Origin: Labilithrix sp.
GTDB taxonomy: Bacteria > Myxococcota_A > Polyangia > Polyangiales > Polyangiaceae
Direction: 5' to 3'
NCBI GenBank assembly: GCA_019637155.1
Contig: JAHBWE010000009.1
Location: forward strand, 124,001-188,000
DNA: 64,000 nucleotides
Position 1 is the first letter of the stretch. Each line of letters begins with the position of its first letter. A program made the position numbers and the translations under genes. Below are positions 1 to 9,011 of this stretch, one piece after another. The notes below the pieces were generated by a model that worked only from the letters and a program-made list of their open reading frames with translations, ran no database searches and was not told where the DNA came from.

Positions 1-2012
1 GAGACGCCGCCCTTCCCGTTCTTGAGGTCGAGCGTCCACGCCGAGTCCGGCCCGCTCAGCTTGAAGAGGAACGTCTTGCCGATCTCGGAGGCGAGCCCGC
101 CGTTCTGCTCGATGTGATCGCGAATGACCGCGAACGCCTCCGCGCTCGTCGGCTCACCCGACGGCGCCGCCGCGGCCGCCGTAGCCGCCGCCGCCTTCTT
201 CTTCTCCGGCGCCTTCGGGATCTCCTTGTAGAGCTCCACCGCCGCGTTGGAGATGACGACCTTGTCGCGCTCCTTCACCTTGCAGCGGAAGACGATCTTC
301 TCGCCCTCCTTCCACATCTCCGTCACCAGCGTCTCGCCTGGGAACACGCTGTCCGAGAACCGGACCTTGATGCTCTTGAAGAAGCGCGGGTCGTCGTTCG
401 AGAAGCTCTTGATGACGTGACGCGCGGCGAAGCCGAACGTGCAGAGGCCGTGCAGGATCGGCTTCTCGAAGCCGAACGCCTTCGCGAAGCCGGGGTCGAC
501 GTGGAGCGGGTTGATGTCGCCGGAGAGACGGTAGAGGAGCGCCTGCGACTCGCTGATCTTCTCCTCGACGATCGCGTCCGGCTTGCGGTCCGGCGCGACG
601 TTGACCTCGGCGGACGGACCACGCTCGCCGCCCCAACCGCCCGCGCCGCGGACGAAGGTGGAGAGCTCGTTGTAGACGAGCTCGTTGCCGTCCTCGTCGA
701 AGCTCGTGATCGCGGTGACGACGACGGCGCCCTTCCCCTTGTCCCAGATCTCCTTGATCTTCGCCTTGTGCGTGAGCTTCGCACTCGGCGGGAGCGGACG
801 GCGGAGCTCCGTGTACTGCTCGCCGTGGAGGATGCGGTCGAAGCCGTAGTTCATCCCCGGCGCGGTCTCGCCGCGCTTGGCCATCTCGAAGACCATCGAG
901 AGCGCGGGGACGACGCCGAAGGTCGGGAGCGCGCGGAAGCTCGCGTCGTTCTCGTAGAGGTACTGGAGCTCCTTCGGGTCCGTCGCCTTCGCGCCGGCGC
1001 CGACGCCGAGCGCGTAGAGCGCGAGGTCCTTCTCGTCGTAGGAGGACTTCTGTGGCGGGAACTCGTAGCCGAGCGCGGTATCGACGTCGATGAGGTCGTT
1101 GCCGCCGAGCGCCCTCGACTCGAGGTTCCCGAGGATCGGGCCCATCGACTCGTTGATGTTCGCGGGGTGCGTCGCCTTCTCGAAGCTCGTGATCTGGCTC
1201 CACGCCTTCTTCACCTGGTCCGGCGTGATGTCGCGACCGAGCTTGAAGAGCTTCCCTTCGGTGCGCTCCCAGCGGAGCTTCGTGAAGAGGCCGCCGCCGA
1301 CCTCGAAGAGGCCGCCCGTCTCCTCGCAGCTCTCGTGCACGAGCCACGCGACGAGCGGCGACACGTACTCCGGCTTGAGCGCGTCGGTGATGTTCTTGGG
1401 GAGCACCGTCTCCGTGAGGCGCGAGCCCGCGATCGGCGCGATCGTGTTCACGAGGACGTTCTTCTTCTTGCCCTCGATCGCGAGCGTGTTCGAGAAGCCG
1501 ACGAGGCCGAGCTTCGCCATCGCGTAGTTGGCCTGCCCGAAGTTGCCGTAGATGCCCGCCGCGCTCGCGGTGAAGATGATCCGGCCGTAGCCGGCCTCCT
1601 GCATGTGGTCCCACGCGGCCTTCGTGACCTTGTAGCTGCCGCGCACGTGCACGCGGTAGATGAGGTCCCAGTCGTCGTCGGTCAGCTTCTTGAACGAGGT
1701 GTCGCGGAGGATGCCCGCGTTGTTGATGACGACGTCGACGCGCTTCCACGTATCGAGCGCGGTCTGGACGATCTTGTCGCCGTCCTCGACCGAGTCGTAG
1801 TTCGCGACCGCCTCGCCGCCGGCCGCCTTGATCTCCTCGACGACCTTGTCCGCCGCGGCGCTCGACTTCCCGTCCCCCTTGCCGCTCCCGCCGAGGTCGT
1901 TCACGACGACCTTCGCGCCACGCGCCGCGAGCAGGAGCGCATGGGCGCGACCAAGACCGTTTCCTGCACCGGTGACGATCGCCACGCGCCCGTCGAAACG
2001 CAGATCAGACAT
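1..2012 (-). CDS. Multifunctional beta-oxidation protein: SDR dehydrogenase + MaoC hydratase + SCP2 (3' end outside window)
   Basis: Reading from the ATG at 2012 gives about 670 codons that run off the left edge, so the C-terminus is missing. Residues 1-300 are a short-chain dehydrogenase: the NAD-binding motif TGAGNGLG is near residue 15 and the catalytic YxxxK appears as YAMAK. The middle part is a hot-dog hydratase with the MaoC signature (YRLSGDINPLHVDP, then a conserved LHGL). After an Ala-rich linker an SCP2-like sterol-carrier domain begins. This order matches peroxisomal MFE-2/HSD17B4, which hydrates enoyl-CoA and oxidises the 3-hydroxyacyl-CoA. Cytosolic role in fatty-acid or sterol side-chain degradation is inferred. 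Confidence in the domain calls is high; substrate range is unknown. Confidence 0.9.
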   Translation of the reverse strand, partial: MSDLRFDGRVAIVTGAGNGLGRAHALLLAARGAKVVVNDLGGSGKGDGKSSAAADKVVEEIKAAGGEAVANYDSVEDGDKIVQTALDTWKRVDVVINNAGILRDTSFKKLTDDDWDLIYRVHVRGSYKVTKAAWDHMQEAGYGRIIFTASAAGIYGNFGQANYAMAKLGLVGFSNTLAIEGKKKNVLVNTIAPIAGSRLTETVLPKNITDALKPEYVSPLVAWLVHESCEETGGLFEVGGGLFTKLRWERTEGKLFKLGRDITPDQVKKAWSQITSFEKATHPANINESMGPILGNLESRALGGNDLIDVDTALGYEFPPQKSSYDEKDLALYALGVGAGAKATDPKELQYLYENDASFRALPTFGVVPALSMVFEMAKRGETAPGMNYGFDRILHGEQYTELRRPLPPSAKLTHKAKIKEIWDKGKGAVVVTAITSFDEDGNELVYNELSTFVRGAGGWGGERGPSAEVNVAPDRKPDAIVEEKISESQALLYRLSGDINPLHVDPGFAKAFGFEKPILHGLCTFGFAARHVIKSFSNDDPRFFKSIKVRFSDSVFPGETLVTEMWKEGEKIVFRCKVKERDKVVISNAAVELYKEIPKAPEKKKAAAATAAAAAPSGEPTSAEAFAVIRDHIEQNGGLASEIGKTFLFKLSGPDSAWTLDLKNGKGGV

Positions 2013-2196
2013 CACGCACCTCGTTCTAGACGTTCAGAGCTAAAACTTTAGCGTACGAACTATCGGAGCACGAAACGTCCCCGTCAAGGCACGGGGCCCG
2101 CCCCGGCGGTCACAAGAACATGGTTCGCGAGGTACTCAGGAGTGGCTCCCCGCCGCGCCAGCATTCGTGCATAACGCTGCGCATTTTGTGGAGTCA

Positions 2197-2230
2197 CTGC
2201 GCAACTTGCGCAGCGATTCGCGCAAGTTGC
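2197..2230. promoter_or_regulatory. Two overlapping, mutually exclusive inverted repeats
   Basis: An 11-bp perfect inverted repeat (GCAACTTGCGC at 2201-2211 with its complement at 2220-2230, 8-nt loop) overlaps a second hairpin (CTGCGC at 2197-2202 with GCGCAG at 2208-2213). They share bases, so only one can form at a time. They lie in the roughly 230-bp gap between the divergent dehydrogenase gene and the frameshifted gene at 2247. An operator or attenuator-like switch is possible. No T-tract follows, so a classical terminator is unlikely. Confidence 0.4.
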
Positions 2231-2246
2231 CGATCTCGTCACGCCG

Positions 2247-3078
2247 GTGTGGACGACGGACGAAGCCGTGACGATGCTCGCCTTCTCGATTCACGGAAGC
2301 GGCATGATCCCGGCCGGCTCCGCGTGCGCGCCCGGCAACGCCCGCTACGCCGTGTTTCCGAAGAGCAAGATGCTCTGGGTGACGGAGTGCGTGGGGCAGC
2401 CGTCGCGATCGCAAGAATGGAACGCGGGCCTGAGCGACGAGCAGTACACCGCGATCGCGATCGCGGCGCGCAGCGTCACCTTCTCGGAGAAGACGTCCTG
2501 CGACGTGCCCGATGCGTACGTCGGGATGACGGTGGCTCCCGTCATCGGCGCGACGTTCGCGAGCAGCGACGTACGCAGCGATCGGTTCGCGTGCGAGCCA
2601 TCGTTCCTCTTCGCGACTGCGTCCGGCATCGAGAAGGTGATCGACATCGGTGGGCGGGGCGGGTGCCACGCCGGCCGGCTCGCGGTGTGTCGCCGGCGCG
2701 GCGACCTACATGTACACGGAGCGACCGGACGGAAGCGCCCACCTCCACACGACGTCATGCGATCCGACCGACGACCAACCGGACGCGTTGCTCACGCCTA
2801 GCTACCACTCGCACGCGATCGACGCCGCGACGAAGGAACGCATCACGAGCACGCTCGCGCAACATCGCACCGTCTCGAGGGCCCGCTGCACCCCGGGCGC
2901 GAGGTACGAGCACGCGGTCGTCATCGGCGACGACGAGAACCGGAACGCCAGGGTCCTGACCGTCACCGATGACGACAGCGCGTGTGTGTTGTGGAGCGAT
3001 CGCACGTTCGTCGACCTCGCGCCCGTCCGCGCGCTCTTCGAGGAGCTCGCGGCCGCGCCCGGCCCTTCCACGCCGTAG
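2247..3078 (+). pseudogene. Unknown protein, apparently frameshifted near 2650
   Basis: A reading frame opening with GTG at 2247 codes sensibly to about 2650 (ending near IEKVIDI), then turns Arg-rich, while the +1 frame takes over with a sensible sequence (GAGATPAGSRCVAGAA onward) to the stop at 3078. The switch falls in a G-rich run (ggtgggcggggcggg), where one base gained or lost would do it. Joined, the product would be about 275 residues with several Cys and no recognised domain or clear signal peptide. Whether this is real decay or a sequencing error cannot be told here. Function unknown. Confidence 0.45.
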
Positions 3079-3082
3079 CGCG

Positions 3083-5890
3083 TTACGGCGCGCAGAAGCT
3101 GCCGCCGTTCGGGCCGAGCGCGGGCTCGGCGAGCGGCGCGGCCGCCTCGTCGATCGAGAGGAGGAACTGCACGAGCGCGGCGACCTTCGCCTCGCGGTCC
3201 GGCGTGCCCGGCGCGAGGAAGCCGCTCTTCAGCGCCTCGCGATGGACCTCGAACGGCGACGCGAGGAGCGCCTCGAGCGTGCGGACCTGACCGGCGTGGA
3301 GGTACGGCGCGCCGACCGTCATCGAGAGGAGCGACGGCACGTTGTACCCCTTGCCGTCGAGCTCGTTGCCCTGGCCCGGCGTCGCCATGTCCTGCCGCAG
3401 CTCGGCGACGCCGACCGCGGCCTCCGCGACGCCGAAGGTGCCGACCGGACGCAACGCGCAGATCATCGAGTCGAGGCCGCCGTTCGTGCCGTTGTAACGC
3501 ATGTTCTGGTTGAGCGGCGTCACGGCCGGGAGGAGCGAGGGCGGATAGCTCGCGGCGAGGACCGCCGCCGACCACGAACGGTCCTTGAGCGCGTTGTTGA
3601 CGGCGTTGGTGGAGTCGGGCGTGTAGAAGACCTTCGACGTCGTCCACTTCGGTCCGCCGTGACAGCCCTGGCAGTTGCCCTCCTGGAAGAGCGCGCGCCC
3701 CTGATCGACCTTCGCCGCGTCGAGCGTCGATGGGCGCTTCGGCGATCGGATCGACTTGAAGAACGCGGTCACCTGCGCCCAGTCGTCGACGACGCACGCC
3801 TCCGCGAGCGAGCCGGGGTTCGCCGGATCGGCCGCCTGCGCGGAGGAGCCGGCGAGGCCCGCCTGTCCGATGCGATCGATCGCGATGCGGTTCACGGGAT
3901 CGAGCGCGCCGTTCTTCACGATCGCGCCGACGCCGCCCATCGTGCCGCGGATCGCGCCCATCTCGTGATCGCTCACCTCGTCCTGGACCGCGGTCCAGTT
4001 GTGGAAGCGGCTGTCGTTCGGGTTCTTCGAGTCGAAGGTCGCGTCGAGGCTGTTCGGCTGACGCGCGCCGCGCGGAAAGAACCACGTCACGTTGTCGGAG
4101 AGCGCGTCGACGTGACAGCTCTCGCACGCCGCCCACGCCTGGCCGCGGAGCGACCAGCGGCCGAGCCCCGTCGCGAAGAGGCGCTCGCCCTCGAGCCTCG
4201 TCTTCGCGACCGGATCGGTCGGGAGATCGCTCGACGACACGACGTTCGGCGTGCCCTCGCTCCGGCCGGCGAGGTCCTGCGCCTCGAGATCGAGGACCGC
4301 GACGTTGCGCGTGTTCTCGCCGTTCACGAAGGCGAAGCGCTTCGTCGAGCCCTCGGTGTGCGTCTTGAACGCGACCGCGATGCCGGTCGGCAGGCGCCCG
4401 ATGCGCGAGGCGTCCACCCCGGCGGGGGTGAGGTTGATGAACGGCGCCTTCGGATCGCCGACGCCGTCGATCGTGCTCGCCTCGTAGGTGGCGTTGAAAT
4501 CGACGCGGAAGACCGCGTCGGCGCCCTTCGCCGGGAAGTAGGCGGTGACGGTGCCGGGCACGAAGCCGACGTCCATCGCCGTGAGCGGCATCCGCCGGTT
4601 GCCGTCGTTCGGGACGTTGCGCGCGTCGAAGCTCGTCTCGAATTCGCGCGCGAGGTTCACCGTCGCGATCGTCTTCGCCGCGCCGAGGTCGATGATGGAG
4701 ACCGCGGGCGCGAGCGTCGTCTTGACGTTCGCGGTGTTGGGCGCGCACACGAACGTCGTCGTGTTGCAGACGCCGCCATTCGCGCCGCACTGCGCGTTCG
4801 TCGTGCAGTTCGTCGTGCACTTCCCCGCGACGCACGAGCCGGCGAGCGCGCCGGGGCACGCGCCGTCGTCGATGCAGTCGGCCGCCGCAGGTCCGGTGAA
4901 CGGGCCGCCCGGACCCTTCGGCGAAGCGCAGATCGAGGACACGTAGCCGAAGGAGCCCTGGATGTTGATCGACAAGAGCTGGTTCGGGAAGCAGCCCGCG
5001 GTGCCGTTCTTGTGGTCCTTGAAGCCGAGGTCCGCGAGCGGTGGGAGCTCGATGATCGTCACGTCGTTCGGGTCCTTCACCGGGATCGCGTAGACGACGC
5101 CGACCTTCGCGACGTCCGCGTTCGAGCCGTCGGCGAGGAGCGGCACCTTGTGCTGGGCGTAGAACTCCGTCACGTAGACCGTCTCGTCGGCGTCGAGGTT
5201 GTTGCCGTTGTTCGTGATCGCGACGCTGCGCGGGTGCGAGAGCGCCGGGCGCGCCGCGACCGCGCCGAGGAGCCCCGACGCGGCGAGGGTGGCGTTGAGG
5301 TCGACCGTCGACTTCAACGTCATCGCCTCCGTGTCGACGACGAAGACGGTGCCGTCGATCCAGTTCGCGATCCACGCCTGATCGCCCATTGGCGTGAGCG
5401 CGATGCCGGTCGGCTCGGATCCGGTCGCGAGCGACGGACCGAGCTTCGGGGCGCCGCCGAGGTCGTCGATGCGCACGACCTTCTGCTCGATGCGCGAGAG
5501 CGCGAGCGCGAAGCGGCCGCTCGGATGCACCGCGACGTTCGAGACGTCGCCGCCGACGGGGAGCTCGGCGGACTTCGTGAGGACGGGGCTCCCCGACGCC
5601 CAGTCGATCGCGAAGACCGAGACGGTGCCGGCCTCGCGGTTGGCGACGACGGCGTGGCTGTCGTCCGGGGTCAACGCGATCGACGAGCCGTGCGTCGGCA
5701 GCGGGGAGGGCTTCCGCGGCGGCTCGGCCTGCACGTCGTCGCCCGGCGCGGCGTCGTCGCCACCTCCGCCGCCGTCGTTCGTGACGCCGGGTCCGGCGCC
5801 GGGCCCGGAGTCGTCGTCACCACACGCCTGAAGGATCGCACAAAGGGCGGCGAACGCGGGCGCGAGCCGCGCCCAACGATAGGAAGTCAT
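3083..5890 (-). CDS. Beta-propeller/diheme cytochrome c lipoprotein (YVTN-type)
   Basis: 935 residues from ATG 5890. The N-terminus is a lipoprotein signal with lipobox LQAC followed by DDD. Residues about 50-550 show propeller-like repeats (VAVHPSGRFAL, GIALTPMGDQAWI, YVTEFY). A Cys-rich insertion of the DGACPGALAGSCVAGKC kind sits around residues 330-385. Two haem-binding CxxCH motifs follow, CESCH near 588 and CQGCH near 739. This fits the secreted family in which a beta-propeller is joined to MauG/cytochrome-peroxidase-like domains. It lies 17 bp downstream of another diheme protein on the same strand, so both are probably co-transcribed and act together in periplasmic redox chemistry. 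The substrate is unknown. Confidence 0.8.
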   Translation of the reverse strand: MTSYRWARLAPAFAALCAILQACGDDDSGPGAGPGVTNDGGGGGDDAAPGDDVQAEPPRKPSPLPTHGSSIALTPDDSHAVVANREAGTVSVFAIDWASGSPVLTKSAELPVGGDVSNVAVHPSGRFALALSRIEQKVVRIDDLGGAPKLGPSLATGSEPTGIALTPMGDQAWIANWIDGTVFVVDTEAMTLKSTVDLNATLAASGLLGAVAARPALSHPRSVAITNNGNNLDADETVYVTEFYAQHKVPLLADGSNADVAKVGVVYAIPVKDPNDVTIIELPPLADLGFKDHKNGTAGCFPNQLLSINIQGSFGYVSSICASPKGPGGPFTGPAAADCIDDGACPGALAGSCVAGKCTTNCTTNAQCGANGGVCNTTTFVCAPNTANVKTTLAPAVSIIDLGAAKTIATVNLAREFETSFDARNVPNDGNRRMPLTAMDVGFVPGTVTAYFPAKGADAVFRVDFNATYEASTIDGVGDPKAPFINLTPAGVDASRIGRLPTGIAVAFKTHTEGSTKRFAFVNGENTRNVAVLDLEAQDLAGRSEGTPNVVSSSDLPTDPVAKTRLEGERLFATGLGRWSLRGQAWAACESCHVDALSDNVTWFFPRGARQPNSLDATFDSKNPNDSRFHNWTAVQDEVSDHEMGAIRGTMGGVGAIVKNGALDPVNRIAIDRIGQAGLAGSSAQAADPANPGSLAEACVVDDWAQVTAFFKSIRSPKRPSTLDAAKVDQGRALFQEGNCQGCHGGPKWTTSKVFYTPDSTNAVNNALKDRSWSAAVLAASYPPSLLPAVTPLNQNMRYNGTNGGLDSMICALRPVGTFGVAEAAVGVAELRQDMATPGQGNELDGKGYNVPSLLSMTVGAPYLHAGQVRTLEALLASPFEVHREALKSGFLAPGTPDREAKVAALVQFLLSIDEAAAPLAEPALGPNGGSFCAP

Positions 5891-5907
5891 CTGGTCTTTG
5901 CTCCGGT

Positions 5908-7299
5908 CTAGAGGGACTCGAGGAACGCGATGAGGTCTCCCTCTTCGTCGCGGCTGAGCCACGTGTCGAAGAAGCGCTCGTAGTGTTTGACGACGTCCTT
6001 CAGCGACTTCGCCGAGCCGTCGTGGAAGTACGGCGCGCGCGAGGCGAGCCCCCGCAGCCCGGGCACCTTGAAGCGGTTCACGTCCGCGAACTGCCCGGTG
6101 ATCATCGCGCGGCCGGGATCGGTCGTGACGATCACGTTGGCCGGGTTCGAGATCTGGCGCACGCGATAGAGCGGGACGTCGCGGTTCCAGCGGTTCGCGG
6201 CGCTCACGCCGACGTCGAAGAACGCGAAGCGCGTCGACGAGCCCACGTTCGGCGCGTTGTGGCAGCCGCTGCACGTGCGGTCGCGGTTCGGGCCGAGCTT
6301 CTTCTCGTTGAAGATCTTCTGGCCCGCGGCGACGCGCTCGCGGTCGGTCTCCGCGCAGCGACGGCGCCAGCGGGAGTCGCGGCGGCGCGCCCACGCGTCG
6401 AACAGGTCGAAGACCTTCGGCGAGAACGCGCTCCCCGAGTTGTCGTCGATCGCGAACGGGAGCGTGAGCAGCGGAACGGGCCCGCCGTCCGCGCCGCGCT
6501 GGTCGAGCCATCCGGCGTCCTCGTGCTTCACCTGCGCGGTGACGAGCGAGAGCTCGAAGTCGACGATCGCGGCCCGCGTCGCGTCGTCGATCGCCGCGCC
6601 TTGCGCGTGGCCCGTCGTCGCGCCGTTCGACTGGTTGAGGAGGCCCGGCCGCATGTCGGTGAGGTCGGGTGTGTTGCGGCCGTCCCAGTTGATCGCGGCG
6701 GTGAAGCGGAGGTTCGTGGTGGGGAGCGGACGGCGGAAGAAGGAGACCTGCCCGTTCGTCGGCGTGAGCACGTTCGAGCTCCGCGGGTCCGCCACGATCT
6801 CGACCTCGATGTCCCAGGTCGGCACCGGCCGCGTCTGCGGGAGGCCGACGCGGATCGTGCCGCGCGTGAGGAGGTTCTTCGAGGCGGCCTTGCGCTCCGC
6901 CTTCGTCGCGTTCGGGGCGGTCGGAGAGTCGGCGCCGTCGAGGCGGTTGAACACCGGGTCGAGGCCGTTGGTCGCGTCGAAGCGCGCGCGCATGTTCTCC
7001 GGCGTGATCGTCCAGCCGGCCTCGGCGACGTGGCACGAGCCGCACGAGCGGCCGTTCGTGCCGAGCGACGCGAAGAAGGGGTTCGAGAGATCGATCTTGC
7101 CGGTCGGCGTCGCGCTCTGGACCTTGCCGGAGTCGTTCCGGATCGGCGCGAGCATCTGCCGCGCCGTGAGCGCGTCGACCGCGGTCGACACCTCTTCGTC
7201 GTCGTCATCATCTCGATCGTCACTGCACGCGACGGAACCGAGAGCACAGAGGAGAGCGAGACCCGTGACGGCGTGGACGGTGTTCAATGGAGCCTCCAT
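5908..7299 (-). CDS. Diheme cytochrome c peroxidase-like lipoprotein
   Basis: 463 residues. A lipoprotein signal ends at the lipobox SVAC followed by an Asp-rich stretch. Haem motifs are CGSCH (about residue 84) and CSGCH (about 342), the two-domain pattern of bacterial cytochrome c peroxidase/MauG proteins. The C-terminal segment FKVPGLRGLASRAPYFHDGS is the typical peroxidase-family tail. An alternative TTG start at 7287 has GGAGG just upstream and gives a neater signal peptide. First gene of the operon with the propeller cytochrome. Whether it reduces peroxide or oxidises a protein partner cannot be told. Confidence 0.82.
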   Translation of the reverse strand: MEAPLNTVHAVTGLALLCALGSVACSDDRDDDDDEEVSTAVDALTARQMLAPIRNDSGKVQSATPTGKIDLSNPFFASLGTNGRSCGSCHVAEAGWTITPENMRARFDATNGLDPVFNRLDGADSPTAPNATKAERKAASKNLLTRGTIRVGLPQTRPVPTWDIEVEIVADPRSSNVLTPTNGQVSFFRRPLPTTNLRFTAAINWDGRNTPDLTDMRPGLLNQSNGATTGHAQGAAIDDATRAAIVDFELSLVTAQVKHEDAGWLDQRGADGGPVPLLTLPFAIDDNSGSAFSPKVFDLFDAWARRRDSRWRRRCAETDRERVAAGQKIFNEKKLGPNRDRTCSGCHNAPNVGSSTRFAFFDVGVSAANRWNRDVPLYRVRQISNPANVIVTTDPGRAMITGQFADVNRFKVPGLRGLASRAPYFHDGSAKSLKDVVKHYERFFDTWLSRDEEGDLIAFLESL

Positions 7300-7432
7300 T
7301 CGCGGATTGGGGCGAGCCGAGTGCGGCTCCGTGCACTCGGCGCGCCACGCGGGCAGGCGCGATTTCTTCGGGCGGGGCAGAGAGAGCTGAAGCGGGGGCG
7401 ATCCCGCAATGCGGGGAGGCGCCCGCTACCGA

Positions 7433-7503
7433 TTGCTGGATCGATCCAGCAAGGCGGAGGAGCACCCCGCGCGGGTGCCGACGAGAAGCATCAGCACTGA
7501 TGC
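7433..7503. promoter_or_regulatory. Cluster of three palindromes between divergent operons
   Basis: Within the 299-bp divergent gap there is a perfect 20-bp palindrome, TTGCTGGATCGATCCAGCAA (7433-7452), then GCACCC/GGGTGC with a 5-nt loop (7462-7478), then GCATCAG/CTGATGC with a 2-nt spacer (7488-7503). A weaker CCCGC/GCGGG pair precedes them near 7413. They sit about 100-165 bp upstream of the FHA activator start. Dimeric repressor or activator sites are the simplest reading. Confidence 0.45.
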
Positions 7504-7598
7504 GTAAAACCCGTTTTTCTCGTTAGTCCACCATTGCACACCTGTCCGACATCGAAGGCGACCGCGGTGAGCATCGAGTTTGCACCGAGGGCTCCCTC

Positions 7599-9011
7599 GT
7601 GACCGACGACCTCTTCGCCCACGAGGCCACGCGAGCGAAGCACGCGAACCCGCTCCATATCGAGAAGCTCCGGGCCGCGGTCGAGACGGGGCGCCTGCGC
7701 ATCATGATCGAGCGCGCAGCCGGGCGGACCGGCGCGCAGGAGCTCGTCTACGAGGGGGACCTCTGCCGGATCGGCTCGCACGTGTCGAACGACGTCGTCG
7801 TCGAGGACCCCACCGTCTCGCGCTTCCATTGCCGCATCGCGCGCGGCCGCAGCGGCTGGACCGTCGTCGACTCCGGATCGACGAACGGCACCCGCATCAA
7901 CGGCGTGAAGGTCCTCTCCGCCGAGCTCGAGGACGAGGGCGTGATCTCGCTCGGCGACTCGATCCTCCGCGTGCGCCCGGACGGCCGTCGCGTGCTGCCG
8001 GAGGTGCCGGTGTTGCCTTCGTTCGGCGCGCTCGTCGGCGGCTCCGGCGCGATGCAGCGGCTCTTCGACATCCTCGAGCGCGTCGCGTCGAGCGAGATCG
8101 ACGTGCTGATCCAGGGAGAGAGCGGCACCGGCAAGGAGCTCGTCGCGACCGAGGTCGTGCAGCGCAGCCCGCGCGGCGGGGGGCCGCTCGTCGTCGTCGA
8201 CTGCGGCGCGCTCTCGCCGTCGCTGGTGGAGAGCGAGCTCTTCGGCCACGTGCGCGGCGCGTTCACCGGCGCCGACCGCGACCGCGAAGGTGCGTTCGAG
8301 GCGGCCGACGGCGGCACGGTGTTCCTCGACGAGATCGGGGAGCTGCCCCTCGAGCTGCAGCCCAAGCTCCTGCGCGCGCTCGAGAGCCGCGAGGTCCGGC
8401 GCGTGGGACAGACGAGGACGATCGACGTCGACGTCCGCGTCATCGCGGCGACGCATCGCGATCTCGAGCGCGAGGTGAACCGCGGCCGCTTCCGCGAGGA
8501 CCTCTACTACCGCCTCGCGAAGGTCGCGGTCCGCATCCCGCCGCTCCGCGATCGGCTCGAGGACGTGCCCGCGCTCGTGCGGAGCTTCCTCGCGGCGATG
8601 GGCGCGCGCGACGTCGACGGCGTCGTCTCCACCGTCTTCCCGTCCGACGTCCTCGCGCAGATGCAGAGCTACGAGTGGCCCGGCAACGTGCGCGAGCTCC
8701 GGAACTACATCGAGCGCCGCACCGTCCTCGGCGACGTGCTCCCGCCGCGGCGCGTGGCGGAGGCGGCGCACGAGCGCGCGCCGTCGTCGCGTCCGTCCGA
8801 AGACGAGCCGGCGCTCCCGTTCCGCGCGGCGAAGGAGCGCGCGGTCGAACAGTTCGAGCGGTCGTACATCGAGCCGCTCCTCGAACGAGCGCAAGGCAAC
8901 GTCAGCAAGGCCGCGCGGGAGGCAAGGATGGACCGCATGTATCTGCACCAGCTCGCGCAGAAGTACGGGATCCGAACGGCGCCGAAGAAGGCGGCAGGAG
9001 CAGGCACGTGA
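7599..9011 (+). CDS. FHA-domain sigma-54 enhancer-binding transcriptional activator
   Basis: 470 residues from GTG 7599. An N-terminal FHA domain (about 40-115; RIGSHVSNDVVVEDPTVSRF) binds phosphothreonine. The AAA+ domain carries Walker A GESGTGKE (about 173), the sigma-54-contacting GAFTGA loop (about 220) and Walker B VFLDEIGE. A Fis-type helix-turn-helix closes the protein (GNVSKAAREARMDRMYLHQL). Such myxobacterial activators read Ser/Thr-kinase signals and switch on sigma-54 promoters. The next gene is a Ser/Thr kinase whose GTG overlaps this stop (GTGA), so kinase and activator are probably partners. Confidence 0.93.
   Translation: MTDDLFAHEATRAKHANPLHIEKLRAAVETGRLRIMIERAAGRTGAQELVYEGDLCRIGSHVSNDVVVEDPTVSRFHCRIARGRSGWTVVDSGSTNGTRINGVKVLSAELEDEGVISLGDSILRVRPDGRRVLPEVPVLPSFGALVGGSGAMQRLFDILERVASSEIDVLIQGESGTGKELVATEVVQRSPRGGGPLVVVDCGALSPSLVESELFGHVRGAFTGADRDREGAFEAADGGTVFLDEIGELPLELQPKLLRALESREVRRVGQTRTIDVDVRVIAATHRDLEREVNRGRFREDLYYRLAKVAVRIPPLRDRLEDVPALVRSFLAAMGARDVDGVVSTVFPSDVLAQMQSYEWPGNVRELRNYIERRTVLGDVLPPRRVAEAAHERAPSSRPSEDEPALPFRAAKERAVEQFERSYIEPLLERAQGNVSKAAREARMDRMYLHQLAQKYGIRTAPKKAAGAGT

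Noticed and set aside
114..2051. A long Arg/Leu/Glu/Asp-rich open frame on the plus strand
   Set aside because: It is the mirror image of the dehydrogenase/hydratase gene on the minus strand; high GC leaves antisense frames open. Composition is not protein-like.
2802..5911. Very long open frames opposite or beside the cytochrome genes
   Set aside because: They are Arg-rich shadows; the haem motifs and lipoprotein signals are all in the minus-strand frame that was annotated.
7510..7598. Sigma-54 -24/-12 promoter upstream of the FHA activator
   Set aside because: Only a partial TTGCA was found with no correctly spaced GG element.
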